Shown: positions 7,748 to 16,852, counted from the stretch's first letter. The stretch is DNA of 56,770 nt from Verrucomicrobiia bacterium Tous-C4TDCM (GCA_002304315.1 NEUO01000003.1:1-56770); one strand, 5' to 3'. Numbers and translations are program-made. The notes: generated by a model from the letters alone, not told the origin.

Positions 7748-7795
7748 ACGATTTGGATTCTGGGGGATGGGTCGGAATTTGCAACCGGATTCGCC

Positions 7796-10192
7796 CTAGA
7801 GGCAGAAGGCGTTGGGATCGCAAGGGGCACCGGGACGCTTGAGCCCGGTGTGGACATGGTAGTCGTTTTCCGGGTGGTCGAGGATCGCGAAGGCATCCTC
7901 GCAGTGGAAGGAAAGGAACGGTTTGAGTTGCTGCCATTCGCCGTCGTACACCTGCACGGTGAATTGCTGGGCCCGTCGGTAGTGGCTGCGATTCGGGACG
8001 CGGCCCTGCTTCTTCAGGTCACGGATTTCCTCGGCGAGCGCCTTGCCTTCCGCGCCCCACGGGATGAGGACGGAGTGGGTTTCGCTGTCGATGAGTCGGA
8101 AACGCTCGGCGGCGGTTTTGAAGCGGTAGGTTTCAAAGTCCTGTGCGTGGGGAGGGAAGCAGGCCTCGCCAGAGACGATGTGGTGCTTGTCCCAAAGTTC
8201 GGATGTTTCTCCGGCGCGGACGATGGCGTGCTCGAAGTAGAGGCGGTTTGCGTCTTGGGAGAGAAGCTGGGTGTCGGCGAAGCAAGACAGCACGTGAGCC
8301 TTGGTGATGCCCGCGTTGGTCTTGATCGCCGCCAGTCCGCTGGGGATCGGATGATCGGTTGGCTCGAACAGGAAGACGCGGCCTTTGGCGGGAAGAAGCT
8401 CGCCGTTCCGATTGCAGCGGCCGGCGGCTTGGGCGAAGGAATCGAGCCCGCATTCGGCGCGGTAGACGACGGGAAAACTGATATCGACGCCGGCCTCGAC
8501 GAGTTGGGTGGCGACGAGAACGACGGGGCGGCCGGACTTGCGCAGTGTTTTCGCTTCCTGGAGGACCGCGATCACGTGGGCCGGGCACATCCGCGCGGAG
8601 AGATGGAGGGCGGTGGTATGGGGCTTAAGCCGTTCGAAGAGAGTCTGGGCGGCTTTGGTGGTGTTGAGGATGAGGAGGCAACCGCTGGCAGCGTGGTCAA
8701 GAAGGTGGGCGATCAACTCATCGTCATCGAGCGGTCCCAGGTCTCCGCAAACAACGCGTTCGAGCGTTTGAAAAAGCTGGTTCTTGTCCCGGATGATCTC
8801 GGTGATTTCTGTCGGCGGGATGCCGATGGGAAAGTCTTCGCGGCGGTCGAGCGCGGGCTGGGTGGCGGTGCAGAGGACCGCCGTCGAGCCGAGGTCGTGA
8901 ACGAGACAGCGCAGACTGCGGAGAATCGGGTGGAGCAGCGATGCCGGCAGGGCCTGGACTTCGTCGAAGATGACCACGCTGCGGGCCGTGCGGTGGAGCT
9001 TCCGACAGGCGCTGGTGCGATTTGCGAAGAGCGATTCGAAAAAGCGGACGTTGGTGGTGACGATCAGAGGCGAGTCCCAGTTTTCGGAAGACAGGCGGTT
9101 GGATTCCGTTTCCTTGGTGGGGTCGAACTTGGAGTGATGCTCGAGGACGATGTCGCGGCCGAGTTCTTTTGAAAGCGGTGCGAAGACTTCACGGAAAACA
9201 TCGGCATTCTGCTTGATGATGCTGGTGAAAGGGATGACGAGGATGACGCTCCGCTGTCCATTTCGCAGCGCGTGGCGGAGTGCGAAGAGCAGGGAGGAGA
9301 GGGTCTTGCCTCCGCCTGTAGGGACCGTCAGAGAGAAGAAGCCGGTATCGCTCTCCGCCCTGTCGATGCAGTCCCGGCGAACGCTTTCGCGGGCAAGGTT
9401 GACTGGATCGACTCCGGGAGGGGCAAACTTTGCCGCCATGTAGGCTTCGAGGACTCCCAGCATACGGGCCAAGATGTCGCCGGGCCAAGGACGGCGAAGC
9501 TGCGATCTGTCCGGTTGCATGAAAGACTCGGTGGCGAGGTAGTCGGCATCGACGAGGCAGGAGAAGAAGAAGCGGGTGAGAAAGGCGAGGCCGTCATTGC
9601 CTGCGTCGGGCCGGGAGAGCGGTGGGATGGGGACTTCTTCGCCGAGCGGAACGCCGGCGGCCACGGCGTGGGAACGCCACTCGTTGATGGGGCGGGGGAA
9701 TCGTTCGTTAAAAAGATAGGCGGCATCGGCCAAGCCCGCGTGGTGTCCTGCAATGATGTAGCTGAGGAGTGCTCCGAATGGCGGAAGAGAGTGGGAGAAG
9801 ATGGCGCCAGCGGTGGAGTGGTCCTCGCGCCTGGATGGGCTGCCGCTGGCTTCCTCCGTGTGGATGTCTGTTTTTGAAGCAAGGTAGGTCTGCCATTCTG
9901 GCGCGAACTTCCCCAGATCATGCCAGAGCCCGGCCAGGTAGGCCCATTGGCGGGCTGACTCGCGATCCGGGCCGGGCGGGAAGATGGAGGCGGCGAAGGT
10001 GGAGCACCAGTAGCCTACTTTGTTGAGGTGGCCGTGGTCGGGGGCGTGGGATTCGCAGTGCGGGCAAGGCGCGCCGTTGCGGCTGGAGCAGGCTTTCCGG
10101 GGATCGTTAGGATCGACTTCGCCGAAGGGGGTGAAGAGCGGTTCCCAATGGCTGGGATCCTTGTCGGCGAGACTGTGGGCGTAGGCGGTCAC
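7796..10192 (-). CDS. cas3: Cas3 helicase-nuclease (type I-C), HD domain fused
   Basis: The 798-residue protein is a complete Cas3. The HD nuclease is visible as GLWHDLGKFAPEWQ (about residue 90) and IIAGHHAGLADA. The SF2 helicase follows with VPTGGGKT (Walker A), VIFDEVQALP (motif II), CTATQP (motif III) and FAQAAGRCNRNG (motif VI). Before the HD box there is a Cys/His-rich stretch, CSSRNGAPCPHCESH, between the usual HSL..HWEPL start and HLNKV; it could bind zinc, and I believe related I-C Cas3 proteins have it. The start is a GTG (10192-10190). It is the first gene of the operon and appears functional. Confidence 0.96.
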   Translation of the reverse strand: MTAYAHSLADKDPSHWEPLFTPFGEVDPNDPRKACSSRNGAPCPHCESHAPDHGHLNKVGYWCSTFAASIFPPGPDRESARQWAYLAGLWHDLGKFAPEWQTYLASKTDIHTEEASGSPSRREDHSTAGAIFSHSLPPFGALLSYIIAGHHAGLADAAYLFNERFPRPINEWRSHAVAAGVPLGEEVPIPPLSRPDAGNDGLAFLTRFFFSCLVDADYLATESFMQPDRSQLRRPWPGDILARMLGVLEAYMAAKFAPPGVDPVNLARESVRRDCIDRAESDTGFFSLTVPTGGGKTLSSLLFALRHALRNGQRSVILVIPFTSIIKQNADVFREVFAPLSKELGRDIVLEHHSKFDPTKETESNRLSSENWDSPLIVTTNVRFFESLFANRTSACRKLHRTARSVVIFDEVQALPASLLHPILRSLRCLVHDLGSTAVLCTATQPALDRREDFPIGIPPTEITEIIRDKNQLFQTLERVVCGDLGPLDDDELIAHLLDHAASGCLLILNTTKAAQTLFERLKPHTTALHLSARMCPAHVIAVLQEAKTLRKSGRPVVLVATQLVEAGVDISFPVVYRAECGLDSFAQAAGRCNRNGELLPAKGRVFLFEPTDHPIPSGLAAIKTNAGITKAHVLSCFADTQLLSQDANRLYFEHAIVRAGETSELWDKHHIVSGEACFPPHAQDFETYRFKTAAERFRLIDSETHSVLIPWGAEGKALAEEIRDLKKQGRVPNRSHYRRAQQFTVQVYDGEWQQLKPFLSFHCEDAFAILDHPENDYHVHTGLKRPGAPCDPNAFCL

Positions 10193-10424
10193 GGGAGGGA
10201 TCGGGCAGGTGGATGCCCGGGTAATGGACTGCCAGAATTACTTGAGGGGTAGGACAAGTGTGGGGCGTGGCCAAGGAGAATCGAGGGTTGAGCCAAGAAT
10301 GAGAGGGTTTCCCATTCTTGAGTGGTTATTCCTGGGGGGGGCGCTGCGGACGATTTCTTCTTAAAGCCTGCCGCCGTGGACCGTCGGGCGGACTTATGAT
10401 CCGCGGTCCCGGTACGGAGGCGTC
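10193..10424 (-). promoter_or_regulatory. Upstream region of the cas operon with an inverted repeat
   Basis: This stretch must hold the promoter of the cas operon. The only clear structure is an inverted repeat, CAAGAATG (10294-10301) with CATTCTTG (10313-10320), about 100 nt upstream of the cas3 GTG, which could be an operator or a hairpin. I could not identify a convincing -35/-10 pair or a strong Shine-Dalgarno sequence. No gene is visible here. Confidence 0.35.
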
Positions 10425-10590
10425 AGGCGAAATCGCTTCCGACAGGAGGATCGATGCCGAGGGGCACGAGGATTCAGGGTTTGATCTTCGGGAAGCAGCG
10501 GAGGTGCTGAAGGCCTACGAAAGGGGGGGGGCTGATCCCGGAAGCGGCCTTGTGGGCGAGGGTCATGGGGGCGGTCAGGGAAAGCAAAAT
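10425..10590 (-). pseudogene. Decayed copy of the vapC-cas5 junction upstream of cas3
   Basis: Reading minus-strand, a fragment ending at 10474 translates as MTLAHKA..FVGLQHLRCFPKIKP, colinear with the C terminus of vapC-2 (ITLAHKA..FKGLPHVRYFPKIKP). Just past its stop the DNA also matches the start of cas5: GATGCCG..CACGAGGATTCAGGG against GATGCCG..CATGGGGATTCAGGG, and a further ungapped match begins CAGGCGAA. The cas5 start is now GTG and a TGA interrupts the DFA segment. Order and orientation equal the intact junction at 7090-7220. It is therefore the relic of a second vapC-cas5 copy, not a functional gene. The outer limits are approximate. Confidence 0.75.
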
Positions 10591-10669
10591 ATGCGGAGAG
10601 GTGCGGGGAGGGTGGTTAGATCGCGCCGGGGATTTCGGGGAGGCTGCGGGCGTTCCAACCAAACGAACC

Positions 10670-11617
10670 ATGAAAGCAGCAACCTTTGTCTCCCTGTCCG
10701 CCCTTCTCGGCACTGCCATGGCCGGCACGATCGTCACCGAACCCGCCGCGGCTCCGGCCACCAGTTCCGGCTTCGAGAATGCCCGCCGCCCGATCAGCAA
10801 CCCGACTTTGTTCGATCTGGCGCTGCCCACGACCAACCTCCACGCGATCGCGATGTATCATCGCCTGCCGGACTTCGTGAACTCCACCGCCGGCCCGCTG
10901 CCGATGGGTGGCGACGTGCAGGTTTACGCGCTGCAGTTCGAGATCGCGCTGAACGAGCGGCTGTCGATCGTGGCGACCAAGGACGGCTATGTGGACATCA
11001 ATCCCGACACCCAGCCGCTGTGGTCGGACGAGTCCGGCTTCGCGAACATCGCTGCGGGTCTCAAGTATGCCTTCATCTACGATCCCGCGAGCGCCACGGC
11101 GGTGAGCGGCACGCTGACCTTTGAATTCCCGACCGGGAACCACGATGTCTTCCAGGGCGAAGGCGACGGCGCGGCGAACCTGATCATTTCCGGGCTGAAG
11201 ATGTGGGATGACTTGCAGCTTGCCGGCGGTGCCGGCGTCCACATTCCCTTCGACGGCCAGATGGCGATGACCTCCTTCATGAGCGGCCATGTGAGCTACG
11301 AGGTCTGCCGCTGGTTCATCCCGCTGGTGGAAGTGAACTGGCACCACGTGCTGGAAGCCGGGAACGGCCGGGCGAATTTCTTCGACCAGGCGGGCGGCGG
11401 CGTGCCGGTGGTGGCGACCTTCGAAGGCGTGGACCTGCTGAATTTCGGCGCGTCGAATGCCTCCCAGAACCGCGATTTCGTGACCGCCGCGCTGGGCTTC
11501 CGCTCACGCATCACGGACGACATCGACCTAGGCTTCGCCTATGAACTGCCGCTGACCAGCAAGGAAGACGGCATCATGGAAGACCGCTTCACGCTCGACG
11601 CCGTCTGGCGCTTCTAA
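10670..11617 (+). CDS. Exported beta-barrel-like (outer-membrane) protein of unknown function
   Basis: The ORF extends to 10550, but the ATG at 10670 opens a signal peptide, MKAATFVSLSALLGTAMAG, so the mature protein starts about residue 19 and the product has 315 residues. The rest is rich in alternating strands (YALQFEIALNERLSIVATKDGY, AAGLKYAFIYDP) and ends LDAVWRF with a C-terminal Phe, as in outer-membrane barrels. It resembles porin-like or 'transporter' proteins in which a beta barrel is predicted, but the substrate is unknown. It is monocistronic, followed at once by a strong terminator, and diverges from the cas operon. Confidence 0.8.
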   Translation: MKAATFVSLSALLGTAMAGTIVTEPAAAPATSSGFENARRPISNPTLFDLALPTTNLHAIAMYHRLPDFVNSTAGPLPMGGDVQVYALQFEIALNERLSIVATKDGYVDINPDTQPLWSDESGFANIAAGLKYAFIYDPASATAVSGTLTFEFPTGNHDVFQGEGDGAANLIISGLKMWDDLQLAGGAGVHIPFDGQMAMTSFMSGHVSYEVCRWFIPLVEVNWHHVLEAGNGRANFFDQAGGGVPVVATFEGVDLLNFGASNASQNRDFVTAALGFRSRITDDIDLGFAYELPLTSKEDGIMEDRFTLDAVWRF

Positions 11618-11642
11618 AAGCTTTTCAGGCTGGATAGTATAG

Positions 11643-11695
11643 GCCACCCCCAAGCACCCGCGTATCGGTGCTTGGCGGGTGGCTTCGGCTTTTTG
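11643..11695 (+). terminator. Intrinsic terminator of the barrel-protein gene
   Basis: GCCACCC-CCAAGCACC and GGTGCTTGG-CGGGTGGC form an almost perfect stem of about 17 bp with a short loop, followed by TTCGGCTTTTT. It begins 25 nt after the barrel-protein stop. It also lies inside the 5' extension of the next ORF in the track, which supports the later start chosen for that gene. Confidence 0.88.
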
Positions 11696-11739
11696 GGATC
11701 GGCATTGCACCCGGCCCGCGTGTCGATAGCGTCACGGGC

Positions 11740-12819
11740 GTGAAAGCGAAGGCGATTTCCCTGCTGCAAGAACTGACGGAGGCCCACTCGGTGCCGGGGC
11801 ATGAAGACGAGGTCCGCGCGATCTTCGTCAACGAACTGGAAGACTGCGGCGAGCTGTCCGCCGACCGCTCCGGCAGCGTGTTCTGCGAGCTTGCAGGGGA
11901 AGGCCCGCGGGTGCTGGTGGCGGGGCACATGGACGAGGTCGGCTTTCTGGTGCAAAACATCACGCCGGACGGCTTCATCCAGTTCCTGCCGGTGGGCGGA
12001 TGGTGGGAGCACAGCCTGCTGTCGCAGCGGGTCGATATCCGCACGAAGAGTGGCGAGAAGGTGACCGGCGTGGTGGCGTCGAAGCCGCCGCACTTTTTGC
12101 CGGAAGCCCAGCGGCGGCAGGTGATGACGATCGACCAGATGTATCTCGACGTCGGCGCGACCTCGCGCCACGAGGTCGAGCAGGACTTCGGAATTTCGCT
12201 GGGCGATCCGATCGCGCCGGCTTCGCTTTTCACGCCGATGTTGCGGGAAGACTACTACATGGCGAAGGCCTTCGACAACCGCGTCGGCATGGCCGGCACG
12301 ATCCAGGCCGGGATGCAGCTTGCAGCGGGCGGGCGGCCTAACAGGATCATTTTGGCTGGCACGGTGCAGGAGGAGGTCGGCCTGCGCGGGGCGAAGACCG
12401 CCGCGGTCCACGCGCGGCCGGACGTGGCGATCGTGCTGGAAGGTCCGCCGGCCGATGACACGCCGGGCTTCTCGCGCGCCGAATGCCAGGGACGTCTCGG
12501 CGGCGGGGTGCAGATCCGTTTGTTCGATCCCAGTGCGATCATGAATCCGCGGCTCGCCGAGCTGGCGATCCGCACCGCGCGGGAGGAGGGCATCCCGCAT
12601 CAGGTCACGGTGCGGCGCAGCGGCGGGACGGACGCGGGCTCATTCCATTTGTCGGGTGAAGGCGTGCCGTCGGTGGTGCTCGGCGTGCCGGCGCGCTATA
12701 TCCATTCGCATAACTCGATCATCGATCTGAACGACTACCTCCATCTCGTCGCGCTGACCAGCGCGCTGGTCCGGCGGCTGGACGAGAGCACGGTGAAGGG
12801 GCTGACGCGGTATTTGTAA
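11740..12819 (+). CDS. M42 family metallopeptidase (glutamyl aminopeptidase/CelM-like)
   Basis: Cytoplasmic M42 enzymes are large tetrahedral aminopeptidases with two metal ions. The 359-residue product shows the ligands and catalytic acids: AGHMDEVGF (His-x-Asp), KAFDNRVG (bridging Asp), VQEEVGLRG (catalytic and metal Glu), GGTDAG (Asp) and YIHSHN (His). The ORF extends upstream to 11668, but that part crosses the terminator; the GTG at 11740 starts VKAKAISLLQELTEAHSVPG, the normal family N terminus. The PDZ-like insert of M42 enzymes lies at about 70-170. It appears complete and monocistronic; substrate preference is not predictable. Confidence 0.92.
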   Translation: MKAKAISLLQELTEAHSVPGHEDEVRAIFVNELEDCGELSADRSGSVFCELAGEGPRVLVAGHMDEVGFLVQNITPDGFIQFLPVGGWWEHSLLSQRVDIRTKSGEKVTGVVASKPPHFLPEAQRRQVMTIDQMYLDVGATSRHEVEQDFGISLGDPIAPASLFTPMLREDYYMAKAFDNRVGMAGTIQAGMQLAAGGRPNRIILAGTVQEEVGLRGAKTAAVHARPDVAIVLEGPPADDTPGFSRAECQGRLGGGVQIRLFDPSAIMNPRLAELAIRTAREEGIPHQVTVRRSGGTDAGSFHLSGEGVPSVVLGVPARYIHSHNSIIDLNDYLHLVALTSALVRRLDESTVKGLTRYL

Positions 12820-12827
12820 CCGGCGGA

Positions 12828-14120
12828 TCAGCGCCGCGGCTGCAAGACCTGTTGGCGGGCCTCGTCGGACAGGCCGCTGTTTTCCAGCCAGGTGATGGCG
12901 TTTGTGGGGTCCCGCTGGTAGAATGCTTGGCCGGCGCGGGTCAGCGAGCTTTCGCGGAGGGCGGGGTCGTTGATTTCCTGAGCCCAGGCGATGGCGACCT
13001 GCGGGTTTTGCCAGGCGTAGCCGGTGGCGAAGCCGCTGATCGACGAATCGCGCTGCGGCGACTGCGGCATGGCCTTGAGGTATTCCCCGGCGGCGACGGG
13101 ATCGCGGTCTTCCCAGTCACCGAAAGCATTGCGGAGTCCCGCGGTCTGGCCGTTGCCAGCGGGCAGGCTTTCCAACCAGCCGACTGCGGCGACCGGATTG
13201 CTCTGCGCCCAGCGACCTCCGATCTGCTCGATGGCTCGGGCGGCATAACTTTCCCCGGCAAGTCCGCTGGCCCATCGTGCCGCGGCTTCGGGGTCCTTGC
13301 GGGCGTAGGCCTCGGCGACCCGGCCCATTGCGGTGCTTTTCAAGGGGCCATCCGGGAGCGATTCCGACCAGCGCGAGGCGGCTTCGGGGCCTTCGGCGCG
13401 GAGGGTTTCGTTGGCGACGATTTCCATCAAGTTACCGGCGCGGGCGTTGCCTTCCTGACCGAGACGGAGGACGAGATCGGTGGCCATGGCGCGGTTGTTG
13501 TCAGCGAGCCCGGCGACCACGCTGGCGGTGAGTTCGTCGCGCTGGCCCTGCATGGACTCGGGCAGGTTGTCGAGCATGGCGAGGGCATCAGCGGGATTGG
13601 CGGCGGCCCAACCGCTCATGGTGATGGCGAGGTCTTGCTCTTGGCTGTTGGCGGCGCTTTCGAAGGCGGCCTTCCCGTCGAGCGCGCCCCAGGCGTAGTG
13701 AAAGTCCCGCCATTGGTCGGGCTCCGCGCCGAGGGCGACGAGCTGTTCGCGCATGCTGGCAGCGTTCTCCGGAGTCATCGCTTCGAGGAGCTTCGAAAAG
13801 GCGAGGCGGCGGGTGATCGGGTTCGGATCGCGGAGGGCTTGGGTGAAGAGGGTGTCGAGATTGCCATCGGCTCCGGCGATAGCGCCGAACAGGCGGCCGA
13901 GAGCGCTACGTTCCGAATTGTCGGAGCTGCGTTTTTCGCGGCGGGAGGAAAGGCCCTCCGGTCCGGTGTCGGAGGATCGCGAGGAAAGCCGGGATTTCCC
14001 AGAGGCGGCGGCTTCATCTGAGGTGGCGGCGGCGGAAGGGCCACTGTTCTTTGAGCCCAGTCCGAAAGCGGCGAGCACGGCGATGGCCCAGCAGGCGTGG
14101 GGAATGAGCGTTTTTTTCAT
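12828..14120 (-). CDS. Exported helical-repeat protein of unknown function
   Basis: The 430-residue product has an N-terminal hydrophobic segment (PHACWAIAVLAAFGLGS), a Ser/Arg-rich low-complexity linker (about 35-75), and then helical repeats of about 33-36 residues. The repeats carry a recurring core of the kind AARWASGL, AVGWLESLPAG, AIAWAQEI, AITWLENSG, with 'A.W' and 'DP.AA' positions conserved. Such TPR/HEAT-like arrays usually serve as protein scaffolds; they are frequent in Verrucomicrobiales exported proteins. No enzyme motif is seen. It is convergent with the M42 gene, only 8 nt between stops. Confidence 0.8.
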   Translation of the reverse strand: MKKTLIPHACWAIAVLAAFGLGSKNSGPSAAATSDEAAASGKSRLSSRSSDTGPEGLSSRREKRSSDNSERSALGRLFGAIAGADGNLDTLFTQALRDPNPITRRLAFSKLLEAMTPENAASMREQLVALGAEPDQWRDFHYAWGALDGKAAFESAANSQEQDLAITMSGWAAANPADALAMLDNLPESMQGQRDELTASVVAGLADNNRAMATDLVLRLGQEGNARAGNLMEIVANETLRAEGPEAASRWSESLPDGPLKSTAMGRVAEAYARKDPEAAARWASGLAGESYAARAIEQIGGRWAQSNPVAAVGWLESLPAGNGQTAGLRNAFGDWEDRDPVAAGEYLKAMPQSPQRDSSISGFATGYAWQNPQVAIAWAQEINDPALRESSLTRAGQAFYQRDPTNAITWLENSGLSDEARQQVLQPRR

Positions 14121-14185
14121 AAGCGGCGCATGTTAAACGCGTCTCGGATCCGCGCAATATCAACGAATGGGTTTTCCAGGCGGGT

Positions 14186-15742
14186 TCAGGGACCCAACAC
14201 AACCCGGTAGAAACGCTTCGGGTGGAGGGCGGTGTCGGGATCGCTGAAGATCCAGGTGGCGCTGTCGAGGGTGCGGGTGGCGATGCCCTGCCAATCGTCG
14301 AGGGTTTCCGCGGCTTCGATCCGGACGCTCTGCCCAGGGCTGCCGAGGACGGTGAAGGTGAAGCGCCCGCCGCTGAAACCGAGGGTGCTACGGTCGATGG
14401 CAGGCGGCGGGAGGGCGGGCGTGACGACCAGCGTGCCGGCGGCCTGGAGATGGCGGGTGCGGCCGCTTTGCTGGATCCTGGCAGCGATGCGGTAGCTGCC
14501 GGTGACGGCCGGGGGAACGATGAGCGCGAGATTGGCGGTGAGGACGTTGGCGGGTCCGGTCGCGATCAATGGGCGGGTGTCGATGGCGATCTCGTTGCCT
14601 TTCCACGGGTTCGCATCGGGATCCAGCGTGACGGTGAGCACGGGTGCGCCGGCGGAGGCGTCGTCGGATTGGTAGCGGAGTTCGAGACCGAAGGCGGTGC
14701 CGGCAGGGATCGATGCCGGGGTGGTGCGGCGGGCCGTGACGAGGCTGGGCCAGAGGGCGTTCTTGCCGGTGACGAGGCTGCGGTTGGCGCTGGTGCCCGC
14801 GCCGAGATCCCAGAGGCGGTTGTAGCCTTGGTTGATGGGTTCGGTGCCGGATCCGGCGGGGGTGGCACCGCTGAGCCGGTCGCCGCCTCCGATGCGGCTG
14901 AAGTGGAAGCCGGTGGCGGCACCGGATGACTCGGTGGCGGTCCACCAGTTGGAGCGGATCGTGGAGGCGATCGTTTGCTGGGTATCGGTGGCCGGGGTGC
15001 CGAGTTCGATGGTGCCGTGATACCAAAGATGGACGTCGCTGTGGGCGGAGGAGTTCGCGCCGTTCAAGTTGAGGAGTCGACGGTTGTAAGCACCCGTGAC
15101 GGCATTGCCCATGGGATCGAAGCCGAAGAGAGCATTGAGCCGCTGATAGAAATTGTCGGCGTAGAGAACGTTCTCCCAGACCTGCACGGCGGCGTCGCCA
15201 TAGCTGGCGACAGGCACGGGATCGAGGAAAGTCAGGTGGTCCACCCACACGCCGCGCTTGCCGAGTTCGCGGGAGATCTCGCTGACGACCGAGGATCCCC
15301 GGCTGTGGCCGATCAGGTGGAGCGGCAACTCGGCGAGCGGGCGGCCGTCGTTTTCCGGAATCAGGCCGGAGGAAAGCAGGGCGCTGGCGGCGGCAGCGGC
15401 AACCTGCCCGGTGGAGGCTTCTCCGGTATCGATGGAGGACCAGTCGAGTTTGACGACGATCTCGCCGCTGTTGGAGACATCGGGCGCAGGTCCGTCGAGG
15501 TGCGTGGCCGTCGCCGCGAAGCCCCCGCCGGACGCGGTGATCTCGATTTCGTAGCAGGTCAGTTGCGTGCCCGGGAATCCCGGATGGCCGGGGAAGCGCA
15601 AGGCCATCGGGAGGATCCAGCTCGTGATGTCGCTGTTGAAGCCGTGGGTGATCACCGTCACCCCGCCGGCCAGGGCCTGCGGGACCTGCAAGGCCAAGGC
15701 GGCGAGCAGGGCGAGAGACGGACGAGCTGAAACCCGGGGCAC
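14186..15742 (-). CDS. Exported alpha/beta hydrolase (lipase/esterase-like) with C-terminal Verrucomicrobial domain
   Basis: The ORF is open for 564 codons, but the likely start is a GTG (15742-15740) opening VPRVSARPSLALLAALALQV, a signal peptide ending near ALAGG; 518 residues. The N-terminal half has a lipase-like hydrolase core: VTVITHGFNSD (oxyanion region), LHLIGHSRGSSV (nucleophile Ser in GHSRG), LTFLDPVPV (acid) and HSDVHLWYHG (His region). The C-terminal part (about 310-518) holds beta domains and ends RIEAAETLDDWQ..RFYRVVLGP, a tail common in Verrucomicrobial secreted proteins. The substrate is unknown. The start is uncertain by up to about 45 codons. Confidence 0.78.
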   Translation of the reverse strand: MPRVSARPSLALLAALALQVPQALAGGVTVITHGFNSDITSWILPMALRFPGHPGFPGTQLTCYEIEITASGGGFAATATHLDGPAPDVSNSGEIVVKLDWSSIDTGEASTGQVAAAAASALLSSGLIPENDGRPLAELPLHLIGHSRGSSVVSEISRELGKRGVWVDHLTFLDPVPVASYGDAAVQVWENVLYADNFYQRLNALFGFDPMGNAVTGAYNRRLLNLNGANSSAHSDVHLWYHGTIELGTPATDTQQTIASTIRSNWWTATESSGAATGFHFSRIGGGDRLSGATPAGSGTEPINQGYNRLWDLGAGTSANRSLVTGKNALWPSLVTARRTTPASIPAGTAFGLELRYQSDDASAGAPVLTVTLDPDANPWKGNEIAIDTRPLIATGPANVLTANLALIVPPAVTGSYRIAARIQQSGRTRHLQAAGTLVVTPALPPPAIDRSTLGFSGGRFTFTVLGSPGQSVRIEAAETLDDWQGIATRTLDSATWIFSDPDTALHPKRFYRVVLGP

Positions 15743-16004
15743 GAGGACAAGCAAGCGGAACGTGTGGGAGTGGTCAATGGCCGTTGATCGAGGGCGGTCG
15801 AAGCACCGGCCTCCCGTTCGTATATCCACCCCGCCGGATTTCCATCTACCTCCTTTCCATGACGCTCCGGATAGACGCATCCTTCGCTGGAAAATCCTTG
15901 TCAGATCAGGGTTCCGCGGCCCATGGTCCGGACGAAAGGAACTTGGATATCGCTCCCTGAGCCGCTACGAACAAAGACTGTTCTGCTAAAGAAATCCCAG
16001 CACG

Positions 16005-16337
16005 ATGACTCAACCAAGCACAGCATTTGCACCGGATCCAGTGATGCGGGCAGCGCTAGATATTCTAGGGCATGCGTGCGTATTTGTTCGGAATGCCACC
16101 CTTTCACCGGATGCCAGCATAAAGATGATCAACGATCTTATGGAGGCAATCCATGATGTTCCTTTCCAACTAAAGACTTGGGACGACAGTCGACTCGATT
16201 TACTCCGACTTCACCTAAGATGTTTCGATTCTACACTTTATCCCGGTGCTCCAAACTTCTTGAATCGATTCGAGATGCTGCTGGCTAGCTACAACGAAGA
16301 AGAAGCCGAACAAGACGTGCATGGCAACACCCGCTAG
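16005..16337 (+). CDS. Small hypothetical protein
   Basis: The 110-residue product (MTQPSTAFAPDPVMRAALDI..) is soluble and helical, with MINDLMEAIHDVPFQLKTW and DLLRLHLRCFD as its most conserved-looking segments. I do not recognise a named family. The gene lies in a patch of lower GC and different codon use (about 16000-16800) followed by broken genes, which suggests acquired or decaying DNA. No Shine-Dalgarno sequence is obvious before the ATG. Coding is supported by the regular amphipathic pattern and the stop well past the shadow frames. Confidence 0.6.
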   Translation: MTQPSTAFAPDPVMRAALDILGHACVFVRNATLSPDASIKMINDLMEAIHDVPFQLKTWDDSRLDLLRLHLRCFDSTLYPGAPNFLNRFEMLLASYNEEEAEQDVHGNTR

Positions 16338-16449
16338 CCCCTCTGTTATCGATGCTTCCACCCAATTTCAACCACAACCCCGCGATCAACGTTGGCTCCC
16401 GCTAGTGGGTGTGCCATCACGTTGACGTTGCTAAGAATCCTTCACGCAG

Positions 16450-16768
16450 ATGAAATGCCCCAACTGCGAAGCGACAACGTCTCTGAGAAGACAGAGCGCG
16501 GCCAAGCCGGTCTCCCCAGTTGGTTGCCTCGTTATCGCCGCTCCACTTCTTGGAATTTTCCATCATGCGACGTGTCCCTCGATCTACGAGTGTCAGAATT
16601 GCCAATCAAGTTTTCGAGCGACACAATCGGCCCGCGCAGATCGCACTACTTGCAGCCTTTGTGCTGATTATCGCTTGTTTTGTGTATGCGATAGCTAGAA
16701 GGCAAATCACGTTGTTCGATCGCCAACCTCCTAAGCAAAATCAAGGGGTCGAACAAGCCGCGCCGTGA
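16450..16768 (+). pseudogene. Zinc-ribbon plus membrane-segment protein split by a +1 frameshift
   Basis: Two overlapping ORFs make one sensible protein. Frame 1 starts MKCPNCEATTSLRR and holds a second cysteine cluster, CPSIYECQNC, so a zinc ribbon of two CxxC pairs. After a TTTT run at about 16610 the other frame continues with FERHNRPAQIALLAAFVLII.. and a transmembrane helix ending CFVYAIARR. Removing one T joins them as QNCQSSFERHN. The fused product would have about 105 residues: a zinc ribbon, a hydrophobic stretch and a C-terminal membrane segment. It is a disrupted gene, a sequencing error, or much less likely a programmed frameshift. Confidence 0.6.
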
Positions 16769-16852
16769 CAACCCCTACGAGTCGTTAAGTTTCGATGATT
16801 TCCAGTAACCACAACCGCACCCCGTGATCGACGCGCGCCCTCGCGGGTAATT

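Noticed and set aside
10318-11124. Plus-strand ORF of 268 codons upstream of the barrel-protein gene
   Set aside because: Its first part is the antisense of the vapC-cas5 relic and the second part is out of frame with the clearly coding barrel gene.
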